In this document: piece by piece, positions 53,606-63,137 of the stretch
Position numbering within the stretch: position 1 is the stretch's first letter
Layout: each line of letters starts with the position of its first letter
DNA from: Candidatus Sulfotelmatobacter sp.
Lineage (GTDB): Bacteria > Acidobacteriota > Terriglobia > Terriglobales > Acidobacteriaceae
NCBI GenBank assembly: GCA_036500765.1
Contig: DASYBM010000004.1
Span: forward strand, 248,001-312,000
Direction of reading: 5' to 3'
Length of the DNA stretch: 64,000 bases
Translations under genes and position numbers: made by a program
The notes under the pieces: model-generated
What the model was told of the DNA's origin: nothing
Database searches by the model: none
Seen by the model: only the letters and a program-made list of their open reading frames with translations

Positions 53606-54112
53606 TCAACGCAAATCCGCAATTACCTGCTGTTCCTGATCTGGAGTCAATTTGCCCACCCATGCTTTTCTTATCTTGCCTGTCCCGTCGATCATCAGGA
53701 TTGTGGGTGTCCCCGAAACCTCCACGGCAATCAACGGGCTCTGCACAACGTCCTGAACCGACACGTGAAGCTTTCCAAGATAGGAACTGGTGTCAGGGAT
53801 CGGCTGAGGGAGGACCGCCACGACGCGGACTCCGGCTTTGGCGGCGGAGGGAATGAGCTGTTGGTAGAATTCGGCGCTATCTGTACAAAAGTGGCAGTTC
53901 GTGCTTAGCGCCAGCACCAGATTCCGCTCGGACTTAGACCACTGTATCCCTGGAAGAGACACCGTTTCGCCAACCGACGGGGCAGCATTAAACTGAGAGG
54001 GCTCTCTGAGCCTTTTTGCAGCGAGCGCGCCCACTAGCACGAACGCGAACAATATGGCGAGGTTAGTCGTGACCTCGATGCGTTTGCCCCATGTGCTCAT
54101 TGGGAACGACAT
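53606..54112 (-). CDS. Membrane-anchored thioredoxin-like protein (CHFC)
   Basis: 168 residues. N-terminal anchor helix (LAILFAFVLVGALAA), then a TlpA/redoxin-type domain with C73-H-F-C76 (LALSTNCHFCTDSAEFYQQL) and the cis-Pro loop VSGTPTILMIDGTG. It faces the periplasm, where it would reduce or form disulfides. It lies 51 bases upstream of and co-oriented with the Cys-rich peptide gene. Confidence 0.82.
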   Translation of the reverse strand: MSFPMSTWGKRIEVTTNLAILFAFVLVGALAAKRLREPSQFNAAPSVGETVSLPGIQWSKSERNLVLALSTNCHFCTDSAEFYQQLIPSAAKAGVRVVAVLPQPIPDTSSYLGKLHVSVQDVVQSPLIAVEVSGTPTILMIDGTGKIRKAWVGKLTPDQEQQVIADLR

Positions 54113-54270
54113 AACAATTTAGAATTGCGGAGGACTGTATATCGATTTTATCCTGCGGTCAAGGTTTATTAGGTCTCTGACTGAGTCGTGGCGAATTTCC
54201 CCACGGCGTTTTGCTGGCCCGCAGCGTGATTCCCTGATAGAGTATTTAAAATCCACTCACCGGAGCGAGA

Positions 54271-55401
54271 ATGCAGGCTATCCTTGCGCTGGAGGACGGC
54301 AGAGTCTTCCGAGGCAAAGGCTACGGCGCCAAAAGCGAATGCTACGGCGAAGTCGTTTTTAATACTTCCATCACTGGCTACCAGGAAATTTTCACCGACC
54401 CGTCCTACTCCGGGCAGATTGTTGTCCTGACCAACCCTGAAATCGGAAATTACGGCACCAACCACGAAGATAACGAAGCCACGCGTCCGTGGATCGAAGG
54501 TCTGATCGTGCGCGAGTTCTCGCGCGTCAGCTCGAACTGGCGCTCGCAGCAGGTCGCTGAGGAATACCTCGAACAGTTCAAGGTGCCTGTGCTGTCCGAC
54601 ATCGACACGCGGGCGCTGGTGCGGCATCTGCGCGATCATGGGGTGATGCGCGGCGTGGTTTCGACGATTGAGAACGATGCCGACAAGCTGATCGCCAAGG
54701 CGCGGTCGATCCCCAAGATGGACGGGACCGATCTCGCCAAGGAAGTGAGCACGAAGCGGCCGTACGTTTGGGAGTTGGGCGAGCGATCGCACGAACCGGT
54801 CGCCGTAGTCGGAGTGAAAGACGAGCCGCCACGATTTCACGTAGTGGCCTACGACTTCGGCATCAAGCAGAACATTTTGCGCAAGCTACGCGGCGAGGGC
54901 TGCAAAGTGACGGTGGTACCGGCGCAGACGACGGCGGAGGATGTCCTCGCATTGAAGCCCGACGGAGTTTTCTTGTCGAATGGCCCGGGCGATCCGGAGC
55001 CGTGTACGTACGCGGTCGATTCGATTCGCAGGCTGATGGGGCGGCAGCCGATTTTTGGCATTTGCCTGGGGCACCAACTGACTGGAATCGCCTTGGGCGG
55101 CAAAACTTTCAAGCTAAAGTTTGGCCACCACGGCGGGAATCATCCCGTCAAGCAGCTGAAGACCGGGAAGATCGAGATCACGGCGCACAACCATAACTTC
55201 GCGGTCGATCCTGATTCGCTGGCCGAGAGTGAAGTCGAATTGACGCATGTCGACTTAAACGATCAGACGCTAGAAGGCCTGCGCCATCGCAACCTGCCTC
55301 TGTTCAGCGTGCAGTATCACCCAGAAGCCGCGCCGGGGCCGCATGATTCGCATTATCTGTTCAGGGAGTTTACGAAGATGATGGAGGAGTGGAAGGGGTG
55401 A
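54271..55401 (+). CDS. carA: Carbamoyl-phosphate synthase small subunit
   Basis: 376 residues. Glutamine amidotransferase with catalytic C265 (GICLGHQ), H350 and E352 (QYHPEAAPGPHD); the N-terminal half is the CarA-specific domain (YGEVVFNTSITGYQEIFTDP). It supplies ammonia to CarB for pyrimidine and arginine synthesis. Cytosolic. CGGAGCGAGA precedes the ATG. carB is one gene away. Confidence 0.97.
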   Translation: MQAILALEDGRVFRGKGYGAKSECYGEVVFNTSITGYQEIFTDPSYSGQIVVLTNPEIGNYGTNHEDNEATRPWIEGLIVREFSRVSSNWRSQQVAEEYLEQFKVPVLSDIDTRALVRHLRDHGVMRGVVSTIENDADKLIAKARSIPKMDGTDLAKEVSTKRPYVWELGERSHEPVAVVGVKDEPPRFHVVAYDFGIKQNILRKLRGEGCKVTVVPAQTTAEDVLALKPDGVFLSNGPGDPEPCTYAVDSIRRLMGRQPIFGICLGHQLTGIALGGKTFKLKFGHHGGNHPVKQLKTGKIEITAHNHNFAVDPDSLAESEVELTHVDLNDQTLEGLRHRNLPLFSVQYHPEAAPGPHDSHYLFREFTKMMEEWKG

Positions 55402-56183
55402 AGATTCTGGATCAGCGCCGAGTTGCGAAGATCGCAGCGTGGTGCTATTTGTGTCTGATTTTTGGAACTCCCGATGCCTCGGCTTGTTCATATTCGTCGA
55501 TTCCTGTGAAAGTGGGACGCAACTTCGCGGTCAGGGTGGTACATCTTGGCAAGCCACTTCCCGGTCTTCAGATCGAGTTAAGCACGGATCCGAAGAAAGC
55601 CGACGAAGATAGCCGGCCGGTTCTAACCCTCACGACAAACGAAAACGGTTTCGTTACGTTCAGAGCGATCAGGCCCGGCTCCTACTACGTGGATGTCGGA
55701 CAGCCTGCATTTCCTCTTTCCGTGGAAGTGTTGGTGCTGGGTCGTCCATCGAAAAAGCCTGACAGTCCGCTCACATTCGAATGGCCTCAAGGAGAGAAGA
55801 CTGTTTCGGTGCAGTCTGCTTCGGGACTACTCAACGCCCAACTCAAAACCGATCGCTCAGGATTTGAGGACCAGGTTCACCCTGTCTTCGGTCCTCTTGG
55901 CGAAGCAAGGCTGACGCTAATGCAAGCTGCGTCGGGCGAGGTTGTGGAGTCGCAGGTTTCGAGCGGATCTGGAGCGTTCAGTTTTCATCAGGTGCCTGCG
56001 GGATTATACGCGCTCCACATTGAGCTGCCTCAAGCCGGAACCCAGCGTTACCGAGCCGATGATGGCTACATTCCCATCGAAATTGATCCGTTGGCCAAAG
56101 CGCTGTCCTTGGACCTAACTCTTTCACCGGGTATATGCGGATCGCTCGCGTACGAGAATAAGGACGAGTCCGATTCAAAATAA
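55398..56183 (+). CDS. Secreted protein encoded between carA and carB
   Basis: 261 residues from GTG 55398, which overlaps the carA stop (GTGA); a GTG at 55389 is an alternative. A signal-like segment (AAWCYLCLIFGTPDASA) is followed by two beta-sandwich domains of the carboxypeptidase-regulatory/SpaA type (RVVHLGKPLPGLQIELSTDP, TTNENGFVTFRAIRPGSYYV; VESQVSSGSGAFSFHQVPAG). It directly abuts carB (TAAATG). Nothing ties it to carbamoyl-phosphate synthesis; it seems inserted into the carAB operon. Function unknown. Confidence 0.7.
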   Translation: MKILDQRRVAKIAAWCYLCLIFGTPDASACSYSSIPVKVGRNFAVRVVHLGKPLPGLQIELSTDPKKADEDSRPVLTLTTNENGFVTFRAIRPGSYYVDVGQPAFPLSVEVLVLGRPSKKPDSPLTFEWPQGEKTVSVQSASGLLNAQLKTDRSGFEDQVHPVFGPLGEARLTLMQAASGEVVESQVSSGSGAFSFHQVPAGLYALHIELPQAGTQRYRADDGYIPIEIDPLAKALSLDLTLSPGICGSLAYENKDESDSK

Positions 56184-59100
56184 ATGCCAAAACGCACTGA
56201 CATCTCGAAAATTCTGATCCTCGGCTCCGGGCCCATCATTATTGGGCAGTCGGCGGAGTTTGATTACTCGGGCACGCAGGCTTGCAAGGCGCTCAAGGCT
56301 GAGGGCTATGAAGTTGTGCTGGCGAATTCGAATCCGGCCACCATCATGACCGATCCCGAGTCGGCCGACCGGACTTATATTGAGCCGCTTACCCTGGAAT
56401 ATCTCGAAGAGATCATTCGCATCGAGCGGGAAATGTCGCCGGGCGCGGGATTCGCCGTGCTGCCGACCGTAGGCGGGCAGACTGCTTTAAACCTGGCGAT
56501 CGAACTTTCCGACGGCGGCGTGCTGGAAAAGTACAACGCGACTTTGATCGGCGCGAACGTGGCTGCCATCAAGAAAGCGGAAGACCGGCTCTTCTTTAAA
56601 GACGCGATGCAGAAGATCGGGCTCGACGTGCCCAAGTCGGCGCTGGTCAATAACACGAAAGACGGCCTTGAGTTCGCGGGGAAGATTGGATTTCCGGTGA
56701 TCATCCGGCCATCGTTCACGCTCGGCGGATCGGGCGGCGGCATTGCTTACAACCGCGAAGAAATGGTGGAAGTGCTCAGCCGCGGACTCGATTTTTCTCC
56801 TGTGCACGAAGCTCTGATTGAGGAATCGGTGCTGGGCTGGAAAGAATTCGAGCTCGAGGTGATGCGCGATACCAAAGACAACGTCATCATCATCTGCTCG
56901 ATCGAAAACTTCGATCCCATGGGCGTGCACACCGGCGACTCGATTACCGTTGCGCCGATACAGACGCTCACCGACCGCGAGTATCAGGCGATGCGCGATG
57001 CCTCGATCGCCGTGATCCGCGAGATCGGCGTTGACACGGGCGGGTCCAACATTCAGTTCGGCGTAAATCCCGAAACCGGGCGCATGGTTGTGATCGAGAT
57101 GAACCCGCGCGTGTCGCGCTCATCGGCGCTGGCCTCGAAGGCCACGGGATTCCCCATCGCAAAGATCGCGGCGAAACTTGCTGTGGGATACACGCTCGAC
57201 GAGATTCCCAACGACATCACGCGCAAGACTCCGGCCTGTTTCGAGCCGACGCTCGACTACGTCGTGGTGAAGATTCCGAAGTGGCAGTTCGAGAAATTTC
57301 CCGGCGCCGACGACACGCTGGGGCCGCAGATGAAGTCAGTCGGCGAAGTAATGGCCATCGGCCGCACCTTCAAAGAAGCGCTGATGAAGGGCATCCGCTC
57401 GCTCGATACCGGCAAGCGCGTGGGTGCTGACAAGCTCGAACCGAAAATTCTGACAAAACGGCTGGTGACGCCGCATCCCGAGCGCCTGGCTTATGTACAG
57501 TTCGCGCTGCGCCAGGGCCATACGGTAAAGCAGATCGCGAAGATGACCTCGATGGATCCGTGGTTTCTTTATCAATTAAAGGAGATCAACGACCAGCAAC
57601 TGGAGTTGGAGAAGCATCCCATGGAGTCGATTCCAACCGAAGTACTGCGCGAATCGAAGCGCATGGGATTCTCCGATGGCCGGCTGGCGGCTGCGTGGCG
57701 ACTGGAAGGGCAAGAAAAAGTCCGGCATCTGCGCAAGAAACATGGCGTAATGCCGGTATATAAGCGCGTTGACACGTGCGCGGCCGAGTTCGAAAGTTTC
57801 ACGCCCTATCTCTACTCGACTTACGAAGATGAAGACGAGGCAGCGCCGACCGACAAAAAGAAAGTGATTATTCTGGGCAGCGGGCCGAATCGCATCGGGC
57901 AGGGAATTGAGTTTGACTACTGCTGCTGCCACGCGTCGTTCGCGCTGCGCGATGACGGCTACGAGACGATCATGATCAATTGCAATCCTGAAACCGTCTC
58001 GACCGATTACGACACCAGCGACCGCCTGTACTTCGAGCCGCTCACGTTCGAAGATGTGTTCGCGATCTATCAGCACGAAACTTCGAAGGGCGCGGATGTC
58101 GGCTTGATCGTGCAGTTTGGCGGGCAGACGCCGCTGAACCTGGCGCTGCCCTTGAAAGCCGCAGGGGTCAGGATCATCGGCACGTCGCCCGAGTCGATCG
58201 ACTTGGCCGAAGACCGCAAGCATTTCAACAAGCTCCTCGAGGAATTGCAGATTCCCCAGGCTCCCGGTGTGATGGCCACGTCCATCGAGGAAGCGGTCGA
58301 AGGCGCGGGACGCATCGGTTATCCCGTGCTGGTTCGGCCTTCGTACGTGCTCGGCGGGCGCGCCATGGTGATTGCTTACGATGAAGCGTCGATCGTTCGC
58401 TACATGAAAGAGGCGGTTGAATATTCCCACGACCGCCCGGTGCTGATCGATCACTTCCTCGAAGACGCGATTGAAGTCGATGTCGACGCGTTGTCGGACG
58501 GCGAAGATGTCGTGATTGGCGGAATCATGCAGCACATCGAAGAGGCTGGGATTCACTCCGGCGATTCGTCGTGTGTGCTGCCTGCGGTCGATATTGCGCA
58601 GGCGCTGCTCGAACGAATGCGCGACTATACGTTCAAACTGGCGCGAGCCCTGAAAGTTGTGGGGCTGATGAATATTCAGTTTGCCATTCCGCGTGGAAAC
58701 GGCGGGCCGAGTGGCGAGGGCGACAAAGTCTATGTGCTCGAAGTGAATCCGCGGGCCTCGCGCACCGTGCCGTTCGTTTCCAAGGCTACCGGCGTGCCAA
58801 TGGCCAAAATTGCGGCGCGGCTCATGACTGGCCGCAAGCTGCGCGAGTTCTTGCCGGAGTTCGTGGAACGGCGCGCCGATCTCGACACCGGCAGTTTCTA
58901 CTATGTGAAATCCCCGGTGTTCCCGTGGAACAAGTTTCCGGGTGTCGATACCGTACTGGGGCCGGAGATGAAATCCACCGGCGAAGTGATGGGTGTGGCC
59001 GACAACTTCGGGGAAGCGTTCGCCAAAGCACAACTCGCAGCAGGACAGAAACTGCCCACGCAGGGCGCGGTCTTCATCAGCGTGACCGACCACGACAAAA

Positions 59101-59477
59101 AGCATGTCGCGCAACTCGCGCGTAAGTTTGTCGACATGGGATTCAAGCTGGTGGCGACAGCCGGAACAGCCGATGTGATCGAGGATGCCTACATGAACGT
59201 AGAGCGCGTCTACAAAGTGAAAGAAGGACGGCCAAACGTGGTCGATTTTATCAAGGGCCAGCGCATTCAACTCATTGTGAACACGCCTACGGGACTGGAG
59301 CCATGGTTCGACGAGAAGGCAATCCGACGAGCCGCAGTGACAGCGCGGATTCCGACCATCACAACGTTGGCAGCGGCGCGGGCCGCGGCCGAGGGTATTG
59401 CTGCCCTCCAGCGCGGTGAAGTGAATGTGAAGGCCCTACAGCATTTGCACGCGGAAAGAACGAATCTGACTCGATAA
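56184..59477 (+). CDS. carB: Carbamoyl-phosphate synthase large subunit
   Basis: 1097 residues. Two ATP-grasp halves: [20 protein letters not shown] and [20 protein letters not shown] start the duplicated units, each with a LGGSGGG or LGGRAMV type loop, and the C-terminal allosteric domain ([20 protein letters not shown]) is complete. Makes carbamoyl phosphate from bicarbonate, ammonia and two ATP. Length normal. Translation probably coupled to the gene upstream. Confidence 0.97.
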   Translation: MPKRTDISKILILGSGPIIIGQSAEFDYSGTQACKALKAEGYEVVLANSNPATIMTDPESADRTYIEPLTLEYLEEIIRIEREMSPGAGFAVLPTVGGQTALNLAIELSDGGVLEKYNATLIGANVAAIKKAEDRLFFKDAMQKIGLDVPKSALVNNTKDGLEFAGKIGFPVIIRPSFTLGGSGGGIAYNREEMVEVLSRGLDFSPVHEALIEESVLGWKEFELEVMRDTKDNVIIICSIENFDPMGVHTGDSITVAPIQTLTDREYQAMRDASIAVIREIGVDTGGSNIQFGVNPETGRMVVIEMNPRVSRSSALASKATGFPIAKIAAKLAVGYTLDEIPNDITRKTPACFEPTLDYVVVKIPKWQFEKFPGADDTLGPQMKSVGEVMAIGRTFKEALMKGIRSLDTGKRVGADKLEPKILTKRLVTPHPERLAYVQFALRQGHTVKQIAKMTSMDPWFLYQLKEINDQQLELEKHPMESIPTEVLRESKRMGFSDGRLAAAWRLEGQEKVRHLRKKHGVMPVYKRVDTCAAEFESFTPYLYSTYEDEDEAAPTDKKKVIILGSGPNRIGQGIEFDYCCCHASFALRDDGYETIMINCNPETVSTDYDTSDRLYFEPLTFEDVFAIYQHETSKGADVGLIVQFGGQTPLNLALPLKAAGVRIIGTSPESIDLAEDRKHFNKLLEELQIPQAPGVMATSIEEAVEGAGRIGYPVLVRPSYVLGGRAMVIAYDEASIVRYMKEAVEYSHDRPVLIDHFLEDAIEVDVDALSDGEDVVIGGIMQHIEEAGIHSGDSSCVLPAVDIAQALLERMRDYTFKLARALKVVGLMNIQFAIPRGNGGPSGEGDKVYVLEVNPRASRTVPFVSKATGVPMAKIAARLMTGRKLREFLPEFVERRADLDTGSFYYVKSPVFPWNKFPGVDTVLGPEMKSTGEVMGVADNFGEAFAKAQLAAGQKLPTQGAVFISVTDHDKKHVAQLARKFVDMGFKLVATAGTADVIEDAYMNVERVYKVKEGRPNVVDFIKGQRIQLIVNTPTGLEPWFDEKAIRRAAVTARIPTITTLAAARAAAEGIAALQRGEVNVKALQHLHAERTNLTR

Positions 59478-59616
59478 TGCGACGATCAGGCCATCGATCT
59501 TTAATCTGGTTGCCGTGGAATCTGGTGTCGTGGCGGCTGGCGAGCTGTTCTCGCTGTGGGTGCGCCGGTCTCAGTTCTGGCCCCCTAAGTCCTAGTTATA
59601 TCAATAGCTCTTAAGA

Positions 59617-59647
59617 TGTGTTACAATCCTGTCACATGAGTAACACA
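59617..59647 (+). promoter_or_regulatory. Inverted-repeat operator of the VapBC-type pair
   Basis: TGTGTTAC (59617-59624) and GTAACACA (59640-59647) form perfect 8-bp arms 15 bases apart. The left arm overlaps a -10-like TACAAT (59622-59627) and the right arm overlaps the antitoxin start at 59636. Toxin-antitoxin complexes typically bind such a site and repress their own operon. Confidence 0.65.
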
Positions 59648-59863
59648 ATCACAATTCGACTTCCAGAGGAACTGCTCGACCGCCTCCGCGCTAAGGCTCG
59701 GCGTACCGGTTTGCCGCTCGGCCGGGTGGTTCGAGAGTTTGTGGAGACTGGGCTTTCACAGGAGCAACCTTCGAACAATAACGAGGCCTGGCGGAAATAC
59801 GTCGGGATCATAAAGGGTGGTCCGCCGGATGTATCCAGCCGCAAAGGTTTCTCGCGCAAATGA
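59636..59863 (+). CDS. Ribbon-helix-helix antitoxin (VapB-like)
   Basis: 75 residues from ATG 59636. The N-terminal NTITIRLPEELLDRLRAKAR followed by RRTGLPLGRVVREFVETGL is a ribbon-helix-helix fold that dimerises to bind DNA; the C-terminal half would wrap the toxin. Overlaps the PIN toxin gene by ATGA. An upstream ATG at 59618 lies in the operator and is unlikely. Confidence 0.85.
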   Translation: MSNTITIRLPEELLDRLRAKARRTGLPLGRVVREFVETGLSQEQPSNNNEAWRKYVGIIKGGPPDVSSRKGFSRK

Positions 59864-60267
59864 AGGCCATCGCTGATACTGGCCTGCTCGTCGCTTTGGC
59901 GCGTAACAACGACCAATATCACCGCTGGGCGGCCGAGATCGGCGAACAAATTAACTGGCCCGTCCTGACATGTGAGGCTGTGCTGGCCGAAACCGCCTTT
60001 CACCTCCAGTCCAGCGCCGATGTGATCGGGATGCTACGCGACAACATGGTTCGCGTAGCGTTTGACTGCGCAAGCCATCAGGAGCAACTTTACGATCTGG
60101 CGTTGCGTTATTCCGATCGCGACCCCGATTTGGCCGATCTTTGCCTCATCCGGATGAGCGAACTTTATCCTCGCCACATCGTCATTACGGTCGACGAAGA
60201 CGACTTTCGCATCTATCGGCGCAATAAGCGTGAAGCCATTCCGCTCCTCTGCCCACCGAAGAAGTGA
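59860..60267 (+). CDS. PIN-domain toxin (VapC-like)
   Basis: 135 residues. PIN ribonuclease with acidic metal-binding residues D6 (IADTGLLVAL), E44 (VLAETAF), D93 (LADLCLIRM) and D112/D114 (VITVDEDDF). Probably cleaves tRNA or rRNA when freed from the antitoxin. It is translationally coupled to the antitoxin by ATGA overlap. The operator upstream indicates autoregulation. Confidence 0.88.
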   Translation: MKAIADTGLLVALARNNDQYHRWAAEIGEQINWPVLTCEAVLAETAFHLQSSADVIGMLRDNMVRVAFDCASHQEQLYDLALRYSDRDPDLADLCLIRMSELYPRHIVITVDEDDFRIYRRNKREAIPLLCPPKK

Positions 60268-60291
60268 TACGCTGAGATTCAGGTAAACGCC

Positions 60292-61368
60292 ATGCTTCTT
60301 CAGGGTATTCTCCCTCCCATCACGACCCCGTTCTATCCCGACGGCAACGTTTATTTCAAAAAGCTCGAATCGAACGTCGAGCGCTACTCGCGTACGCCGG
60401 TGGCGGGGGTCGTCGTGCTCGGCTCGACGGGCGAAGCGATTCTTCTCTCGGATCAGGAACGGCGTGAGGTATTTAAAGCGGCGCGCGAGGCTGCCGCTCC
60501 GCACAAAGTGCTCGTTGCCGGCACCGGCGTCGAGTCGGCGATCGAGACGCTGCGGCTCACCGAATACGCCGCCGAACTTGGCTACGACGTGGCCATGGTG
60601 CGGACGCCGCACTATTACAAGAAGCAGATGCAGACGGCGAACCTGCTTGCTTTCTACCGCACTGTCGCGGATCGTTCGCCGCTGCCGGTCATCATTTACA
60701 ACTTCCCGCAGGCCACCGGATACGATATGCCTGCGGAGGTGGTGATCGAACTGGCCGGGCATCCGAATGTGATCGGCATCAAAGAATCGAGCGGCGACGT
60801 GGAGAAAGTTCGCAAGATGGTCGAGGGAACGCGGCACGTCAAGCGCAGCGCTACCGTTACGGAAACGTTCGACGCGGTCACTGCGCGCATGATCGCCGCC
60901 GCAAATGCGGGACCGGGCAATGGTGGCGGGGAACTCGTACAGGTCGGAATGCTGGCAGGTAGTTCTAACGTGAAGCCTTCTTCGTCGGCGGTCACGGTCG
61001 TGGGCAACATGAAAACGCGCCAAAAAGCGGTCGGATTCCAGGTCCTCGTAGGTGCGGCGCAAAAGCTGCAAGCCTCGCTCGACGCCGGTGCTGTAGGGGC
61101 GATACTCGCGTTTGCCTGCCCGGCGCCGACTGCGTGCTACGAAATCTATGCCGCGTGGAAAGAAGGCGATGCGGACCTCGCGCGTCTAAAGCAGGAGCGA
61201 ATTGCTAAGGCGGCGCAGCGGGTGGTCAGCGATTTGGGCGTGCCGGGTGTAAAGCACGGCATGGATTTCAACGGCTACTATGGCGGCACATCCCGGCTGC
61301 CGTTTCTTCCGCTGACGGCCGAACTGAAGGCTGAGATTGAGCAGATGCTGGCGGATGTGAGGAACTGA
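60292..61368 (+). CDS. Dihydrodipicolinate synthase family aldolase
   Basis: 358 residues, versus about 295 for typical DapA. Schiff-base Lys in VIGIKESSGD and the Tyr in IIYNFPQATGY are present, with LGSTGEAILLSDQER near the N-terminus. About 60 additional residues (about 195-250, including GPGNGGGELVQVGML and SSSAVTVVGNM) lie after the Lys strand, before the substrate loop. The real substrate may be a keto acid other than pyruvate plus aspartate semialdehyde (HOGA/NAL-type). AGGTAAA precedes the ATG; it begins just past the PIN toxin. Confidence 0.85.
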   Translation: MLLQGILPPITTPFYPDGNVYFKKLESNVERYSRTPVAGVVVLGSTGEAILLSDQERREVFKAAREAAAPHKVLVAGTGVESAIETLRLTEYAAELGYDVAMVRTPHYYKKQMQTANLLAFYRTVADRSPLPVIIYNFPQATGYDMPAEVVIELAGHPNVIGIKESSGDVEKVRKMVEGTRHVKRSATVTETFDAVTARMIAAANAGPGNGGGELVQVGMLAGSSNVKPSSSAVTVVGNMKTRQKAVGFQVLVGAAQKLQASLDAGAVGAILAFACPAPTACYEIYAAWKEGDADLARLKQERIAKAAQRVVSDLGVPGVKHGMDFNGYYGGTSRLPFLPLTAELKAEIEQMLADVRN

Positions 61369-61384
61369 TTGTGGCCCATGCATC

Positions 61385-61414
61385 TTGTGATCCAGGTCAC
61401 GATCGGCGTATACT
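61385..61414 (+). promoter_or_regulatory. Sigma-70-type promoter of the TetR gene
   Basis: TTGTGA at 61385-61390, 18-base spacer, TATACT at 61409-61414. The start site would fall inside the palindromic operator just downstream. Confidence 0.5.
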
Positions 61415-61416
61415 TG

Positions 61417-61436
61417 ATTCGAACGAACGTTCGAAT
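61417..61436 (+). promoter_or_regulatory. TetR-type operator
   Basis: ATTCGAACGAACGTTCGAAT: 8-bp perfect arms (ATTCGAAC / GTTCGAAT) around GAAC, immediately after the -10. This is the kind of site bound by FadR/KstR-like TetR repressors. It would let the product of the next gene repress itself. Confidence 0.75.
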
Positions 61437-61505
61437 TGAAGCGCCCGAATGGAACTTCGAAGCGAGCGTTCCGGAATCGGAACATCCGAATCACAACCGC
61501 GGACC

Positions 61506-62165
61506 ATGGCGACTCCTTCCACCGCAACCCGAGCGAGTGCGCGACCCCATCGCGGCGCTCCTGTACCGGCGACCCGGTATGACAAACGTCTGGCTGAGAT
61601 CCTGGCGCACGCCACTGAAGTTTTTTGCAAGAAGGGCTACGAAGGCGCTTCGATGCGCGACCTTTCCCGCGAGAGCGGCATGTCGCTCGCCGGACTCTAT
61701 TACTACTTCGAATCCAAAGAGCGCCTGCTCTACCTGATCCAGAAGCACACATTTACCACGATCGTGCAGCGACTGAAAGCGCGGCTCGAAGGGGTCACCG
61801 ACGCCGAAGAACGCATCCGGATTTTCATTCTGAATCACCTGGAATATTTTCTGGCCAATCAGGCGGCAATGAAGGTTCTGTCGCACGAGGCCGAAGCGTT
61901 GAAAAACGGCTTCGCGTCGGAAGTGGCGGCCATCAAGCGGGAGTATTACAGGATTTGCGTTGGCCTGCTCGATGATTTGAAGCGCGATCGTGTCCTGCAA
62001 TTCTCCACGCGCATCGCTGTCCTGAGCCTGTTCGGCATGATGAACTGGATTTATACCTGGCACAACTCCCGCGTGGACGGCGATGCCGCGTCGATTGCCG
62101 GCGAAATGGGTGACGTCTTCCTGCGCGGAGTTATGACGAGCACAAAAGCCCGCAAAGAGCGATAA
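61506..62165 (+). CDS. TetR/AcrR-family regulator
   Basis: 219 residues from ATG 61506 (an ATG at 61449 adds 19 residues of untypical codon use). N-terminal HTH: AEILAHATEVFCKKGYEGAS, MRDLSRESGMSLAGLYYYFE; then the ligand-binding C-terminal helices with LGYYF- and EYFLANQAAM-type patterns. It most resembles regulators of fatty-acid or lipid catabolism (KstR2/FadR-like), consistent with the enoyl-CoA hydratase and aldehyde dehydrogenase downstream. Confidence 0.87.
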   Translation: MATPSTATRASARPHRGAPVPATRYDKRLAEILAHATEVFCKKGYEGASMRDLSRESGMSLAGLYYYFESKERLLYLIQKHTFTTIVQRLKARLEGVTDAEERIRIFILNHLEYFLANQAAMKVLSHEAEALKNGFASEVAAIKREYYRICVGLLDDLKRDRVLQFSTRIAVLSLFGMMNWIYTWHNSRVDGDAASIAGEMGDVFLRGVMTSTKARKER

Positions 62166-62249
62166 CGGCGCGGCCTGAAGCTGTGCTTTAAGGGGTTCGG
62201 AAGTCTAGATGTTTGAGATCAAAAGATTAAAGATTAAGGAGTCATTCCC

Positions 62250-63071
62250 ATGGCGACAACGGTACAACCAGCAGCGGGCGAATCCACCAAGCAACTTGTG
62301 AACTACCGCACCGACGGCGGGGTGGCGCTGATCGAAATGTGCGATCCGCCCGCCAACACCTACACCTACGAGATGAACCGCCAACTGGACGAGGCGATTC
62401 TGAAGGCTCGGATGGACAACGACGTTTATGTGATCGTGATGACTGGCGCGGGAGAGAAGTTCTTCTCCGCGGGCGCGAACATCAAGATGCTGACCAGCGT
62501 CGATCCTACCTTCAAGTATTACTTCTGCCTGCACGCCAATGAAATGCTGCTTCGCCTAGAGCACACGCCGAAACTGGTGATCGCGGCTATTAACGGACAC
62601 TGCGTGGGCGGAGGACTGGAGATCGCGATGGCAGCCGATCTGCGCATTGCGCGCAAAGAGGCGGGAAAAATTGGCCTGCCCGAAGTGAATCTGGGAGTGC
62701 TGCCCGGAACCGGCGGCACGCAGCGGCTTTCGCGCATGGTAGGCAAGAGCAAGGCCATCGAACTGATGGTGACCGGTAACACGTTTTCATTCGAAGAGGC
62801 GCAGGAGTTGGGCATCGTAAACGACATCTTCGAGCGCGAAGGTTTCATGGAAAACATCATGGAATATGCCAAGCAGTTCTGCCCGCCCAACAAGGCGTCG
62901 AAGGCCGTGGGGCGCATCAAACGCGCAGTACAGACTGGCTGGGAGATTCCGATGGAGTCGGCGCTGGCGGTCGAGCGCGAGAACCAGCAGTTGCTCTTCC
63001 AAAGCGAAGATGCGAAAGAAGGCTTGGCCGCATACGTGGAAAAACGCCCTGCGACCTTCAAAGCGAAGTAA
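62250..63071 (+). CDS. Enoyl-CoA hydratase/isomerase family protein
   Basis: 273 residues. AGEKFFSAGANIKML and NGHCVGGGLEIAMAADLRIA form the oxyanion hole, GLPEVNLGVLPGTGGTQRL holds the catalytic Glu. Probably hydrates an enoyl-CoA in fatty-acid or aromatic-acid breakdown. AAGGAG precedes the ATG, 84 bases after the TetR regulator; it is probably the target of that regulator, inferred from position. Confidence 0.92.
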   Translation: MATTVQPAAGESTKQLVNYRTDGGVALIEMCDPPANTYTYEMNRQLDEAILKARMDNDVYVIVMTGAGEKFFSAGANIKMLTSVDPTFKYYFCLHANEMLLRLEHTPKLVIAAINGHCVGGGLEIAMAADLRIARKEAGKIGLPEVNLGVLPGTGGTQRLSRMVGKSKAIELMVTGNTFSFEEAQELGIVNDIFEREGFMENIMEYAKQFCPPNKASKAVGRIKRAVQTGWEIPMESALAVERENQQLLFQSEDAKEGLAAYVEKRPATFKAK

Positions 63072-63137
63072 GAGTTGGAGTGGTAAATGATCGTGTGGGG
63101 ACGGGCGCCGCCCAGCGAGTGGACAAAAGGAATGTTG

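Noticed and set aside
57576..59270. 564-codon minus-strand open frame across carB
   Set aside because: Antisense shadow of carB, His/Arg-rich composition typical of such shadows, no domain recognised.
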